64,000 nucleotides of DNA from Caballeronia sp. GAFFF1 (GCF_023630705.1 NZ_JALQEM010000001.1:1-64000), one strand, 5' to 3'; shown: positions 8,876-17,805, counted from the first letter of the stretch. The notes: generated by a model not told the origin, from the sequence alone. Program-made: numbers and translations.

Positions 8876-9183
8876 ATGGCCTTTGCCGCCGTCACGCTGG
8901 ATGGGGCCTACGCCGCCGTTCCTGCGCCGTCTCGTCGTCGAGGCGGGCACGAGCGTGATGCCACGTTCGATGGCGGCATGTGGGGTCTGGTCAGGCTGCC
9001 GGGGACAGGTTGCGCCAGACGTGAACGATAACCGGGCGTTTGCGGCACGAGTACGCCGCATCCGAGCATCAGTCTGCCGTTCGCCGAGGCGAGCGGCGCG
9101 CTGCTTTGCGCGGAGAAGCCTTTGGCTGCCTGACGCGCGCTCACAAGCGCGGCGCGGCGGCCCTTTACCGTTGGTAACCGCCT
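8876..9183. other. intergenic region upstream of rlpA
   Basis: This GC-rich segment follows the candidate RNA and leads to the rlpA start. Several short reading frames cross it on both strands, but none has a ribosome site or a recognisable protein. I see no clear promoter. Confidence 0.4.
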
Positions 9184-9786
9184 ATGAATGCTCGATTCAT
9201 TCGACATATCGCAAGCCTGTTCGCTGTCGGCGTCCTGGCAGGTTGCGCCGCGCCCGGTTCGGGCGACGTCGCGTCATATCATCAGACCACGCCTACCATT
9301 AGCATGGCAAGTGCCCGCTCGAATGCGCCGCTCGCGTTCGACACGAACCTGAGCACGGTTCCGGCCGACACCGCGAACAAGAGCCAGTCGCTCTCCGAAG
9401 CGCAGCCGATCACCGACGGTCCGGACGTCGGCGCGTTCGAACAAAAGGGCAAGGCTTCGTGGTACGGCCGCTGGTTCCATGGCCGCAAGACGGCGAGCGG
9501 CGAGAAGTTCGACATGAACGCGATGACCGCCGCCCACCGCACGCTCCCGCTCGCCTCATGGGTGCGCGTGACGAACGAGTCGAATCACAAGACCGTCGTG
9601 GTGAAGATCAACGATCGCGGTCCTTATGTGCGTGGCCGCGTGATCGATCTGTCGTATGCCGCCGCCGCCGCGCTCGGCATGCGCGGCGCGGGGACGCAAA
9701 AGGTGAAGATCGAAGGCCTGACGCAGCAGGAAGTGCGTGCGGCGCGCGAGCAGTCGCAGTCGCTCGCGGACGACAGCGTGAACTGA
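9184..9786 (+). CDS. rlpA: septal ring lytic transglycosylase RlpA family lipoprotein
   Basis: A 200-residue outer-membrane lipoprotein. The signal peptide ends in the lipobox LAGC at about residue 20-23. The C-terminal 110 residues are the double-psi beta-barrel domain with the catalytic signatures KASWYGRWFHGRKTASGE and AAHRTLP and the later NDRGPYVRGRVIDLS segment. Pseudomonas RlpA cleaves glycan strands lacking stem peptides at the septum and helps daughter cells part. The C-terminal SPOR domain of longer RlpA proteins is absent here, so septal targeting through denuded glycans may be weaker or depend on partners. It is followed by a terminator and converges on rsmI. Confidence 0.9.
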   Translation: MNARFIRHIASLFAVGVLAGCAAPGSGDVASYHQTTPTISMASARSNAPLAFDTNLSTVPADTANKSQSLSEAQPITDGPDVGAFEQKGKASWYGRWFHGRKTASGEKFDMNAMTAAHRTLPLASWVRVTNESNHKTVVVKINDRGPYVRGRVIDLSYAAAAALGMRGAGTQKVKIEGLTQQEVRAAREQSQSLADDSVN

Positions 9787-9811
9787 GCTTTTTCGCGCTG
9801 CTAGGACATGG

Positions 9812-9839
9812 ACGGGCCGTCTTTCGACGGCCCGTTTTC
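9812..9839 (+). terminator. terminator between rlpA and rsmI
   Basis: A 10-bp stem (9812-9821 with 9826-9835) with a TTTC loop is followed by TTT. It lies between two converging genes; its tail touches the rsmI stop codon. Confidence 0.85.
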
Positions 9840-10719
9840 ATTCCTGCGCCGGCTTTTTGAGCTGCAGCGCGCGCTCGTACAGCGCATTGCGCGGCGCGCC
9901 CGTCAACGTCGCCGCAATCCGCGCCGCGCTTTTCACCGACAACTCCTCCAGCAGCGTAAGAAGCAGCGCATCGTGCGCGTCCTCGGCATCCTCCGCTTCG
10001 GGCGCGCCTTCCACGACGAGCACGAACTCGCCGCGCTGACGGTTCGCATCGCCTTCGAGCCACGTTGGCCCTTCGGCCAGGGTGCAGCGATGCAGGCTCT
10101 CGTGTAACTTCGTCAACTCGCGTGCGATCAGAAGCTGCCGCTCGCCACCCAGCGCATCGGCGAGCGCGCGCGTCGTTTCGACAATGCGATGCGGCGCTTC
10201 ATAGAAGACGAGCGCCATCGGATGATGCGCCAGCGTGCGCAATTGCGAGGCGCGCTGCTTGGCCTTCGCCGGCAAAAAGCCGACGAACGTGAAGCCGTTG
10301 ACCCACGCGCCTGCCGCGCTCAATGCGGTGACGACCGCGCTCGGCCCCGGAAGCGGAACCACAGCCAGGCCGGCTTCGCGCACGGCATCGACGAGACGCG
10401 CGCCGGGATCCGAAATGCCGGGCGTGCCTGCATCCGACACACACGCGACGCGCTCGCCGCTACGCAGATGTTCGATCACGCGCTCGGCCGCGCTGCGCTC
10501 GTTGTGTTCGTGCACGGCGATGGACGGCTTCGAGATGCCGTAACGCGCGAGCAGTTGCGCGGTGTTGCGGGTGTCTTCGGCGGCGATGCGATCGACGAGC
10601 GAAAGCACATGAAGCGCGCGCACGGTGATATCCGCGGCATTGCCGATGGGCGTAGCGACGACGTAGAGCGTGCCCGCCGGATATTGCTGCCTGGCGGCCA
10701 GTTCAGTGATTTGCAGCAT
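9838..10719 (-). CDS. rsmI: 16S rRNA (cytidine(1402)-2'-O)-methyltransferase
   Basis: A 293-residue SAM-dependent methyltransferase of the tetrapyrrole methylase fold. Clear family signatures are LYVVATPIGNAADIT near the start, AAEDTRNTAQLL, the SAM-loop VSDAGTPGISDPG and PLPGPSAVVTALSA. RsmI 2'-O-methylates C1402 in the decoding centre of 16S rRNA, complementing RsmH, and tunes start-codon selection. Length fits the family (about 285). It is divergent from yraN, an arrangement conserved in many proteobacteria, so the two probably share the 90-bp promoter region at 10720-10809. Confidence 0.95.
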   Translation of the reverse strand: MLQITELAARQQYPAGTLYVVATPIGNAADITVRALHVLSLVDRIAAEDTRNTAQLLARYGISKPSIAVHEHNERSAAERVIEHLRSGERVACVSDAGTPGISDPGARLVDAVREAGLAVVPLPGPSAVVTALSAAGAWVNGFTFVGFLPAKAKQRASQLRTLAHHPMALVFYEAPHRIVETTRALADALGGERQLLIARELTKLHESLHRCTLAEGPTWLEGDANRQRGEFVLVVEGAPEAEDAEDAHDALLLTLLEELSVKSAARIAATLTGAPRNALYERALQLKKPAQE

Positions 10720-10809
10720 GTGCGCGGACGGGCGTAGAGCAAAGAGGAGAGGACGTCATTTTGCCACGCGCGCTTCGGCCTGCCCGCCGACAACTTTCAC
10801 GAGGCACGA

Positions 10810-11163
10810 ATGTCCAAAACGCTCGGCGATGCCTTCGAGGCACGCGCGCTTCACTATCTCGAACGCCAGCGCATGCGTCTTGTCGCGCGAAACGTGCGCT
10901 GTCGCGGCGGCGAGATCGATCTCGTGATGATCGATGAAGGCGGCGCGCTGGTGTTCGTCGAAGTGCGGGCGCGCAGGAGCCGCCGCTTCGCGGACGCAGC
11001 GACGAGCATCGGCGCGACGAAGCGCGCGCGCCTCGTGCGCGCCGCGCAGCACTATTTGACGACGTGGCGCGGCGCGCTTCCGGCATGCCGCTTCGACGTG
11101 ATCGCGTTCGACGCGGGCGAGATTCGCTGGTTGCCGGATGCGTTTCGCGCGGACGAGTCTTAG
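10810..11163 (+). CDS. yraN: YraN family protein (UPF0102), predicted endonuclease fold
   Basis: A 117-residue cytoplasmic protein. It shows the family motifs [28 protein letters not shown] and [10 protein letters not shown]. The E...D...ExR spacing is the PD-(D/E)xK nuclease-like core, but no biochemical function is firmly known for YraN. Length is normal. It is divergent from rsmI and followed by the DiaA-like gene, the same order as in E. coli rsmI-lpoA-yraN-diaA-dolP minus lpoA. Confidence 0.92.
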   Translation: MSKTLGDAFEARALHYLERQRMRLVARNVRCRGGEIDLVMIDEGGALVFVEVRARRSRRFADAATSIGATKRARLVRAAQHYLTTWRGALPACRFDVIAFDAGEIRWLPDAFRADES

Positions 11164-11297
11164 CGCGCGGTTCGGCGCAGGGTGCATGCGGTAAACTGCG
11201 CAGACTCAACGCCGGAACGCTCGCCGCGATTTGCGCGCGCTTCGCTACCAACGCCACACGCAACGAACGCCGCATCGCGGCCGAACACCGAGAGTCG

Positions 11298-11885
11298 ATG
11301 TCAGTCGAACGCATTCAACAGCAATTCCGCGACAGCGCCGCGCTCACGCTCGAAGCACTCGATACGCTCGCGGTGCCCATCGCGGCCGCCGTCGATACGC
11401 TGTTCAGCGCGCTTGCCAACGGCTCGAAGATTCTCGTATGCGGCAACGGCGCCTCGGCGGCGGACGCTCAACGCTTCGCGGCCGCGCTGATCGGCCGCTT
11501 CGAGCGCGAGCGCCCCGGCTTGCCGGCTGTCGCGCTCACCACGGATTCCTCGATTCTCACGGCCATCGGCAACGACTTCGCGTTCGAGCAGATCTTCTCG
11601 AACCAGGTCCGCGCGCTCGGACACGCCGGTGACGTGTTGCTGGCGATCAGTTCATCGGGCAACTGCGTGAACGTGCTTGCCGCCGTGCAGGAAGCGCACG
11701 AACGCGAGATGGTCGCCATCGCGCTGACCGGCGACGGCGGCGGCGCGATGACCGACGTGCTCGCCGATACCGACATCCACATCTGCGTGCCGTCCGAGCG
11801 GACCGCGCGCATCCACGAAATTCATCTGTTGACCATTCATTGCCTGTGCGACGGCATCGACGCGATGCTGCTGGGCGAAGACTGA
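11298..11885 (+). CDS. diaA: SIS domain protein, DiaA/GmhA-like (DnaA initiator-associating factor homologue)
   Basis: A 195-residue sugar-isomerase (SIS) domain protein. VCGNGASAADAQRFAAAL, then LAISSSGNCVNVL and the terminal IHEIHLLTIHCLCDGID segment match phosphoheptose isomerase (GmhA) and its paralogue DiaA. In E. coli the gene after yraN is diaA, whose tetramer binds DnaA and promotes ordered initiation at oriC. By synteny this is the DiaA-type protein. Sequence alone does not exclude heptose isomerase activity. The ATG at 11298 is the first that leaves the family N-terminus intact. It is followed 23 bases later by the BON lipoprotein gene, so the pair is likely cotranscribed. Confidence 0.87.
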   Translation: MSVERIQQQFRDSAALTLEALDTLAVPIAAAVDTLFSALANGSKILVCGNGASAADAQRFAAALIGRFERERPGLPAVALTTDSSILTAIGNDFAFEQIFSNQVRALGHAGDVLLAISSSGNCVNVLAAVQEAHEREMVAIALTGDGGGAMTDVLADTDIHICVPSERTARIHEIHLLTIHCLCDGIDAMLLGED

Positions 11886-11908
11886 ATCCAAAAGGGGGAA
11901 CGGAGTTG

Positions 11909-12703
11909 ATGAAGAAGACACGCGTCAAGGCGGCGCTGGCTCAAGCCACGCTGACGGTCAGCCTGTTGTCCGGCGTCGCGCTGACGCTGCAGGGCTGCGC
12001 GCTCGCCGTGGTGGGCGCGGCGGCGGGCGGCACGCTGATCGCCACGGATCGCCGCACGCTCGGCGCGCAGACCGAAGACCGCGAGATTCAGGTGAAGGCG
12101 CTTTCGCGGATCAAGGAAAACGTGTCCGATCAGGCGCACATCAACGTGACGGTGTTCAACCGGCGCGTGCTGCTGACGGGCGAAGTGCCTGACGACGCGT
12201 CCAAGCAAAAGGCCGAAGCTGTCGTGCGCGATATCAACAACGTGGGCGGCATCGTGAACGAACTGTCGGTGCAGCCGGCAAGTTCGATTTCGTCGCGCGC
12301 CAACGATTCGTACCTCGAAGGCCGCGTGAAGACCGCGATGGTCGGCGAGAAAGATCTGTCGACGAACTACTACAAGGTCGTGTGCGAGCGAAGCATCATC
12401 TATCTGATGGGCCTCGTCACGCAGGACGAAGGCGCGCATGGCGCCGATGTCGCGGCACGCGTGTCGGGCGTGGAGCAAGTCGTGAAGGTCTATCAGTACA
12501 TCAAGCCGGAGGAGGCGAAGGCGCTGGCAGCGGCGGCGGCGTCGGGCGCCAGCGCATCGACGGCGGCGACGCCCGCGCCTGCGGAAGCGACGGTCGGCAC
12601 GGTGCCGGATTCATCGGTGAGCTCCCGACCGCTCGATCAGCAGTCTCCGGCGCCCGTCAAGAATTCTGATGTGCGTCCGGGCAGTTCCAGTTCAGCGAAG
12701 TAA
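11909..12703 (+). CDS. BON domain lipoprotein, DolP/OsmY-like
   Basis: A 264-residue lipoprotein. A long signal peptide ends in LQGC (Cys about residue 31). Two BON domains follow (about 55-125 and 130-200), the first with DQAHINVTVFNRRVLLTGEVP and the second with TNYYKVVCERSIIYLMG. The last 65 residues are Ala/Pro/Ser-rich and disordered, an extension not present in E. coli DolP (YraP, 191 aa). DolP sits in the outer membrane, binds anionic phospholipid and supports envelope integrity and BAM. Its place after the diaA-like gene matches the E. coli gene order. GGAG occurs just upstream of the ATG at 11909. Confidence 0.9.
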   Translation: MKKTRVKAALAQATLTVSLLSGVALTLQGCALAVVGAAAGGTLIATDRRTLGAQTEDREIQVKALSRIKENVSDQAHINVTVFNRRVLLTGEVPDDASKQKAEAVVRDINNVGGIVNELSVQPASSISSRANDSYLEGRVKTAMVGEKDLSTNYYKVVCERSIIYLMGLVTQDEGAHGADVAARVSGVEQVVKVYQYIKPEEAKALAAAAASGASASTAATPAPAEATVGTVPDSSVSSRPLDQQSPAPVKNSDVRPGSSSSAK

Positions 12704-12709
12704 TGGTGC

Positions 12710-13063
12710 GTGAAGATGGTTGAAGCAAGGTTTGTCGTGGCTGCGTTGTTGGCGGCATCGGGTTATGCGGCGGCGGATCAGCCGGTTGCGTCGGTCTCCT
12801 CTGCGAGCGCGATGGCGATTGCGCGCAGCAATGCGTGCATGGGTTGTCACGCGGTGGATCGCAAGCTCGTGGGGCCGTCGTTCCAGCAGGTCGCGCAGAA
12901 GTACAAAGGCGATGCTCAGGCGAGCGCGAAGCTCGCCAAGAAAGTGAGGGACGGCGGTGCCGGCGTGTGGGGCTCTATCCCGATGCCCTCACACCCGGCG
13001 ATGAACGATGGCGACATCAAGACCGTCGTCGCGTGGGTGCTCGCGGGGGCGCCGCAGAAGTGA
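12710..13063 (+). CDS. class I c-type cytochrome
   Basis: About 117 residues: a Sec signal peptide, then a small cytochrome c of the c551/c5 type. CMGCH (about 43-47) binds heme covalently and the Met of GSIPMPSHP is the distal ligand. It would carry electrons in the periplasm, for example to a cytochrome oxidase or peroxidase. The gene follows the BON lipoprotein after 6 bases and is probably in the same unit. The start could be the GTG at 12710 or the ATG at 12716; both give a workable signal peptide and neither has a strong ribosome site. Confidence 0.9.
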   Translation: MKMVEARFVVAALLAASGYAAADQPVASVSSASAMAIARSNACMGCHAVDRKLVGPSFQQVAQKYKGDAQASAKLAKKVRDGGAGVWGSIPMPSHPAMNDGDIKTVVAWVLAGAPQK

Positions 13064-13129
13064 CATGTTCTGGCGCAGCGGAGGGGCTTGCTTGCAGGCC
13101 GCTTCGCTGTGGTAGAATCGCACTTCGTT

Positions 13130-13205
<76 letters not shown>

Positions 13206-13215
13206 CGAATCCCAA

Positions 13216-13250
13216 AGGGCTCGGCACCACACCGAGCCCTCTGTATTTTC
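13216..13250 (+). terminator. terminator after tRNA-Ala
   Basis: A 9-bp stem (13216-13224 with 13232-13240) around a 7-base loop is followed by a T-rich tail ending TATTTT. Confidence 0.8.
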
Positions 13251-13316
13251 CGCGCCTCGCACACACCACATCCCGCGTACACTGCCCTCACGCACCCCGC
13301 GAGCGAGCAACGCACC

Positions 13317-13724
13317 ATGCCCATCCAGATCCGCGAAATCGATCACGTCGTGATTCGCTGCATCGACCTCGACGCGATGATCCACTTCTACCGCACCGCG
13401 CTCGGCTGCGCGGTCGAGAAAGAGCAGCGCGATATCGGTCTCGTGCAGATGCGCGCCGGACGCTCGCTGATCGATCTGCTTGCCGTCGGCGCATCCATCG
13501 ACCGCCCGGAGAGCGGTCAGCCTGGCGCCGGCCGCAACATGGATCACCTGTGCCTGCGCGTCGAACCCTTCGATGCCGCCGCGCTGCGCGCGCATCTCGA
13601 GACGCACGGCGCGCGCATCGGCGAAGAAGCGCGGCGTTACGGCGCCGAAGGCTTCGGTCCGTCGCTTTATCTCTTCGATCCCGAAGGCAACATGATCGAG
13701 CTCAAAGGGCCGCCGGAAGCCTGA
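13317..13724 (+). CDS. VOC family (glyoxalase/dioxygenase fold) protein
   Basis: A 135-residue single-domain protein of the vicinal oxygen chelate superfamily. Metal-ligand positions are visible as IDHVVIRC (His), NMDHLCLRV (His) and the C-terminal DPEGNMIELKGP (Glu). Members include glyoxalase I, extradiol dioxygenases and fosfomycin-resistance enzymes, and this sequence does not settle which. Length is typical of stand-alone glyoxalase-like proteins. It lies between tRNA-Ala and the convergent YaeQ gene with 3 bases between stop codons. Cytoplasmic. Confidence 0.88.
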   Translation: MPIQIREIDHVVIRCIDLDAMIHFYRTALGCAVEKEQRDIGLVQMRAGRSLIDLLAVGASIDRPESGQPGAGRNMDHLCLRVEPFDAAALRAHLETHGARIGEEARRYGAEGFGPSLYLFDPEGNMIELKGPPEA

Positions 13725-13727
13725 CCC

Positions 13728-14279
13728 TCACGCGCCCGGCGCCTTCAGCACGTCCCAGCGAATCGCCACCGGATCGACCGTCGCGCTGCCGAGCGACGCC
13801 TCGCCATCCTGTACCGTCAGTTGCAGGCGCATCGTCCGTTCGGCCAGCTTGCCGAGCGCTTCCGCCACGCCGTCCGCGAGCGACCACACCGTCACGTTCT
13901 GCAGGCGCTCGACCTTCGCGCGCACGCCCTGCCACCAGATGTCCGCCGTCTTTCCCGCGTACGCGATCACCACCACCCGGTCCGCGCGCCCGCTCGCCTT
14001 CGCAATGCGCCGTTCGTCGGGCTGGCCGGCTTCGATCCACAGCTCGATCTGGCCGGTGAGGTCCTTCTGCCAAAGGTCGGGCTCGTCGGTATCCGAAAGG
14101 CCCTTGCAGAATTCGAGTCGCTCGTCGGCGAAGAGGCCGAACGCCGCGACGCGAATCATCATGCGTTCATCCGTCTCGGACGGATGCCGCGCGATGGTCA
14201 AGGAGTGATCGCCATAGTAATGACGGTCCATGTCGGCGATCTGGAGATCGGCCTTGTAAATGGTGGATTTCAGAGCCAT
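13728..14279 (-). CDS. YaeQ family protein
   Basis: A 183-residue protein that aligns end to end with the YaeQ family: MALKSTIYKADLQIADMDR, HYYGDHSLTIARHPSETDERM and DLTGQIELWIEAGQPDERRI are strongly conserved. YaeQ has a PD-(D/E)xK nuclease-like fold and was once proposed to act like the transcription factor RfaH; its real job is unknown. Single gene, convergent with the VOC gene, with about 200 gene-free bases before the next gene. Cytoplasmic. Confidence 0.93.
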   Translation of the reverse strand: MALKSTIYKADLQIADMDRHYYGDHSLTIARHPSETDERMMIRVAAFGLFADERLEFCKGLSDTDEPDLWQKDLTGQIELWIEAGQPDERRIAKASGRADRVVVIAYAGKTADIWWQGVRAKVERLQNVTVWSLADGVAEALGKLAERTMRLQLTVQDGEASLGSATVDPVAIRWDVLKAPGA

Positions 14280-14475
14280 GCAGCGATGACGCCGGCGCTC
14301 GCGACCGGCGATTCATAAGAAGTTGGAAAGCGGCACGGCGCAACGGCGAAAGCCGCACATCGGACGCGATGAGCCCGACATTGTGCGGCGAATCGATGTG
14401 GAATTGGAAGTGCGGATCGCGCGGTCACCCCGAGCGGGCGACCGCGCCGTTTTCAAGGCGCTCGAATACGACGGC

Positions 14476-14820
14476 CTATTGATCGATAAAGCGATCCGCG
14501 GTCCACATGCCTTGCGTGTCGCTATTCGCTGCATTCACGAATTCGATGTCGTGGCCGACCACGCGCAGCACGCGAAAATGCGAATCCACCGGCGTCGATA
14601 TGCACTCGTAGCCTTCGAAAAACTGCTGCATTCGCTGATGCTCGCCGGCTCTCGCGTGCTGATCCGCTGAATCGAATTTATCTTTCGACAAGCAGCCGTA
14701 CGAATTCGGCCTGAATTTGAACGTCTGCTGGGGCTGGATGGCGTTGTCCTGCGCATAGGCCGCGGAGACCGCGACAACCAAGCTCACCACGGCGAAGACA
14801 GCACTGGCGCGTTTCTTCAT
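14476..14820 (-). CDS. hypothetical secreted protein
   Basis: A 114-residue protein that I do not recognise. It starts with a good Sec signal peptide (KKRASAVFAVVSLVVAVSAAYAQ, cleavage after AYA) and has a mature part of about 90 residues with two Cys that could form a disulphide (GCLSKDKF and YECISTPV). GGAGG lies 8 bases before the ATG at 14820, which supports real translation. A periplasmic or secreted location is predicted. The mature part looks built from short strands, with VDSHFRVLRVVGHDIEFV, and might be a small SH3-like or adhesion-type domain, but this is a guess. No operon partners. Confidence 0.7.
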   Translation of the reverse strand: MKKRASAVFAVVSLVVAVSAAYAQDNAIQPQQTFKFRPNSYGCLSKDKFDSADQHARAGEHQRMQQFFEGYECISTPVDSHFRVLRVVGHDIEFVNAANSDTQGMWTADRFIDQ

Positions 14821-15217
14821 GAATAGAGCCTCCGGACTCAAGCCGCGACATTAGCAACGTATATAAAACCCGTTCCGTGAACTCATGCTAAATGAGCGGC
14901 GTCGCGTTGCAAGCATATGTTGTGTGCGATTGCAACAAGACGCAATGTCGCAGTTTTTATCTCCGAGATTACTCGCGGTCCCCGTTACGACGAACGGCCG
15001 ATTAACGGGCGAAAGTGAAAACGAATTCACCGAAAGGCGCGTGTTGGTGCGGCGATTTGTCTCGTTCCGCTTTTGATGCGCCGCAGAAGCGGTCCCAGTC
15101 GGGCCGCGACAACGCGCATAGCAGCCGACGGTCAGTGGCGGAAGCTAGCCGAACGGCCTATTGTCACGCACGCCGGTTCGTGGATAAATCGACGGCATTA
15201 CTCAAGGAGAACTCGGA
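14821..15217. other. intergenic region between divergent genes
   Basis: No gene is seen. It carries the promoter region of the secreted protein gene (leftward) and of the LysE-type gene (rightward). The segment near 14850-14960 is more AT-rich than the surroundings. AAGGAG upstream of 15218 is the ribosome site of the LysE gene. Confidence 0.45.
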
Positions 15218-15844
15218 ATGACGCTCGCTCAATGGCTGCCGTTCGCAATCGCTTCGGCGATCCTGGTGGCGATTCCCGGGCCGACAGTCCTGCTCGTCGT
15301 CTCGTACGCGCTCGGCCACGGCCGCAAATACGCGCTTGCCACGACGGTTGGCGTCGCGCTCGGCGACCTCACCGCGATGACTGCTTCCATGCTCGGTCTG
15401 GGCGTGGTGCTCGCGGCATCGGCGGAGCTTTTCATGGCCGTGAAATGGATCGGCGCGGCTTATCTGTTCTATCTCGGCGTAAAGCTGTGGCGCGCGCCCT
15501 TCGTCGATACCGACGCGGTCAAGCCGGCTGGCGAACTGCGCACGAGCCGGATCATGGCGCACGCCTACGCAGTCACTACGCTCAATCCCAAAAGCATCAT
15601 TTTCTTTGTCGCCTTCGTGCCGCAGTTCGTAGATCCGCACGCGGCGTCCGTCTCGCAGATCGCCATTCTGGAAGCTACGTTCGTGGGCATCGCGGCGGCG
15701 AACGCGTTCGCTTATGCGCTGCTCGCATCGGGAGCGCGCCGCGCGATCCGCAAGACTTCGGTGCAGCGCGCCGTGAACCGCACCGGCGGTGCGTTGCTGA
15801 TGGGCGCGGGCGTGTTCGCCGCGGCTTGGAAGAGGGCGGCATGA
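15218..15844 (+). CDS. LysE family amino acid exporter (RhtB-like)
   Basis: A 208-residue inner-membrane protein with six predicted helices. The signature AIPGPTVLLVVSYALGHGRK near residue 18-37 is the conserved loop of LysE/RhtB exporters, and AYAVTTLNPKSIIFFVAFVPQFV marks the central repeat. Such proteins export amino acids such as homoserine, threonine, lysine or cysteine derivatives. A strong AAGGAG precedes the ATG. Its stop overlaps the start of the next gene (ATGA), so the two are translationally coupled. Confidence 0.92.
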   Translation: MTLAQWLPFAIASAILVAIPGPTVLLVVSYALGHGRKYALATTVGVALGDLTAMTASMLGLGVVLAASAELFMAVKWIGAAYLFYLGVKLWRAPFVDTDAVKPAGELRTSRIMAHAYAVTTLNPKSIIFFVAFVPQFVDPHAASVSQIAILEATFVGIAAANAFAYALLASGARRAIRKTSVQRAVNRTGGALLMGAGVFAAAWKRAA

Positions 15845-16311
15845 ACGGCATCGACGACTGGACCGCCAGCGCGCGGCGCGTGTATTTCGCGCTGCTCGAC
15901 GACTGGAATCGGCAGGACGCCGCCTCCATGGCCGGGCGCTTTGCCGAGCGAGGCAGCCTCGTCGGCTTCGACGGCAGCGTCATCGACGGTCGGGCCTGCA
16001 TCCAGGCGCATTTGACGCCGATCTTCGCGGCGCATCCGACGCCGCTTTTCGTCGCAAAAGTGCGCGAGGTCAGGCGCATGGCGGCCGGGCAGACGTTGTT
16101 GCTGCGGGCGGTGGCCGGCATGTGGCCGCGCGGACAGGACGCGCTCGATCCGCGCTTCAATGCCGTGCAGACGCTCGTGCTTTCCCTTTGTGACGGAGCG
16201 TACGCGATCGAGATGTTCCAGAACACGCCGGCGGCATTTCACGGACGGCCCGAGGAAGCCGAAAAGCTCACGGCCGAATTGCGTGAGTTGGGGCCTCCGC
16301 GCTCGGCTTGA
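15841..16311 (+). CDS. SgcJ/EcaC-type (SnoaL/NTF2-like fold) protein
   Basis: A 156-residue protein with the NTF2/SnoaL-like cone fold used by SgcJ/EcaC family proteins: ARRVYFALLDDWNRQDAAS opens the helical cone, followed by GFDGSVIDGRACIQAHLTPIF and the strand RAVAGMWPRG. Functions of this family include small-molecule binding and occasional isomerase activity; none is assigned. It overlaps the LysE-type gene by four bases, which suggests coupled expression but not a known pathway. Convergent with mnmE, 5 bases apart. Confidence 0.8.
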   Translation: MNGIDDWTASARRVYFALLDDWNRQDAASMAGRFAERGSLVGFDGSVIDGRACIQAHLTPIFAAHPTPLFVAKVREVRRMAAGQTLLLRAVAGMWPRGQDALDPRFNAVQTLVLSLCDGAYAIEMFQNTPAAFHGRPEEAEKLTAELRELGPPRSA

Positions 16312-16316
16312 CGGCT

Positions 16317-17705
16317 TTACTTCCCGATGCAGAACCGGCTGAAGATAACGCCGAGCAGATCGTCGGAAGTGAATTCGCCGGTGATCGCGTTCAGGCTGTC
16401 CTGCGCCAGCCGCAATTCTTCGGCGAAGAGGTCGAGCACCTGCGATTGTTGGCTCGCGTGGTCGGCGGCGAGCGCAAGATGCTCGCGTGCTTCGCGCAGC
16501 GCAATGAGGTGCCGTTCGCGCGCGAGGTACACGCTTTCGGCGCCCGCCTGCCAACCGGCGATTTTCAGCAATTGCTCGCGCAGCAGCGCTATGCCGTCGC
16601 CCGTCTTGGCGGACAGGTTGACTTCGCGCGCTTGGTCGTCGCCTTCGCGCACGGCGGCCGGCGCGCCCGCGAGATCTGTCTTATTCAGCACGCGAACGAC
16701 CGGCACGCCCTGCGGAAAGCGGGCAGCAATCGACTCGTCGTCGGAGGTCATCCCGGTGCGAGCGTCGAGCAAGTGGAGCACGACGTCCGCGCGCTCGATC
16801 TCGCCCCACGTGCGCTCGATGCCGATGCGCTCCACTTCGTCTTCGGTCTCGCGCAAGCCGGCGGTGTCGATAATATGCAGCGGGATGCCCTCGACCTGAA
16901 TCGTCTGCGCAACCTTGTCGCGCGTGGTGCCCGCAATCGGCGTGACGATCGCCAGTTCCGCTCCGGCGAGCGCATTCAACAGCGACGATTTGCCGACGTT
17001 CGGCTGGCCCGCCAGCACCACCGACATACCCTCGCGCAGGAGCGCGCCTTGCCGGGCATCCGCGAGCACGCGATCCAGCCGTTCGCGGATACGCGCGAGC
17101 TTGCCGCGCGCGTCGGCGGCTTCGAGAAAGTCGATCTCTTCTTCGGGGAAATCGAGCGTCGCCTCGACCAGCATGCGCAGCGTAATGACGTCCTCGACGA
17201 GCGCGTGAATCTCGCGCGAGAACGCGCCTTCCAACGAGCGGCCGGCTGAACGCGCGGCGGCTTCCGTGCTCGCTTCGATCAGGTCGGCGACGGCTTCGGC
17301 CTGCGCGAGATCCAGCTTGTCGTTGAGAAACGCGCGGCGCGTGAACTCGCCGGGCTCCGCGAGCCGCAGGCCGAAGTCGCGTCCGGCCTCGATCGCCCGT
17401 TGCAGCACGAGTTGCAGCACGATCGGCCCGCCGTGGCCCTGCAACTCCAGAACGTGCTCGCCCGTGTACGAATGCGGTGCGGGAAAGTACAGCGCGATGC
17501 CGCGGTCGAGTGCCTCGCCGTTGCCGTCGATGAACGGCACATAGCTCGCGTGGCGCGGCGTGAGCGGCTGGCCGCACAGCGCCTGCATCGCGTGCTGCGC
17601 GGCCGCCTCGCCCGCCCGCCCGAATGACAGCCGCACGACGCCGATTCCGCCGCGCCCCGGCGCGGTGGCGATAGCGACGATGGGATCGGTGTCGTTGGTC
17701 AGCAT
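16317..17705 (-). CDS. mnmE: tRNA uridine-5-carboxymethylaminomethyl(34) synthesis GTPase MnmE
   Basis: A 462-residue GTPase. The N-terminal folate-binding domain ([19 protein letters not shown]) is followed by a helical region that hosts the G domain: [16 protein letters not shown] (G1), TPIAGTTRD (G2), [10 protein letters not shown] (G3) and NKTD (G4). It ends in FCIGK, the conserved C-terminal C[I/V/L]GK with the catalytic Cys. With MnmG it modifies U34 of tRNAs read by NNA/NNG codons. I start at the ATG at 17705, which opens with the family sequence; an upstream ATG at 17759 is unlikely. It is the leftmost member of the rpmH-rnpA-yidD-yidC-mnmE cluster, separated from yidC by two regulator-like genes. 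Confidence 0.96.
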   Translation of the reverse strand: MLTNDTDPIVAIATAPGRGGIGVVRLSFGRAGEAAAQHAMQALCGQPLTPRHASYVPFIDGNGEALDRGIALYFPAPHSYTGEHVLELQGHGGPIVLQLVLQRAIEAGRDFGLRLAEPGEFTRRAFLNDKLDLAQAEAVADLIEASTEAAARSAGRSLEGAFSREIHALVEDVITLRMLVEATLDFPEEEIDFLEAADARGKLARIRERLDRVLADARQGALLREGMSVVLAGQPNVGKSSLLNALAGAELAIVTPIAGTTRDKVAQTIQVEGIPLHIIDTAGLRETEDEVERIGIERTWGEIERADVVLHLLDARTGMTSDDESIAARFPQGVPVVRVLNKTDLAGAPAAVREGDDQAREVNLSAKTGDGIALLREQLLKIAGWQAGAESVYLARERHLIALREAREHLALAADHASQQSQVLDLFAEELRLAQDSLNAITGEFTSDDLLGVIFSRFCIGK

Positions 17706-17789
17706 GGCGGCGGTCGGAGGGGTGCGTCGGGAGGAGCCGGCATTGTATCGCGCGTTCATTGATCCGATTCGCTAGGACAATTCTTGCAT

Positions 17790-17805
17790 TATCTTAAACA
17801 AGATA
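17790..17805. promoter_or_regulatory. perfect dyad TATCTT-AAAC-AAGATA, candidate operator
   Basis: Two 6-base arms form a perfect inverted repeat around four bases in the gap between mnmE and the first helix-turn-helix gene (18006), which otherwise has no gene. The size fits a half-turn operator bound by a dimeric XRE-type repressor. Being AT-rich in a GC-rich setting it stands out. It could instead mark the mnmE promoter. Confidence 0.4.
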
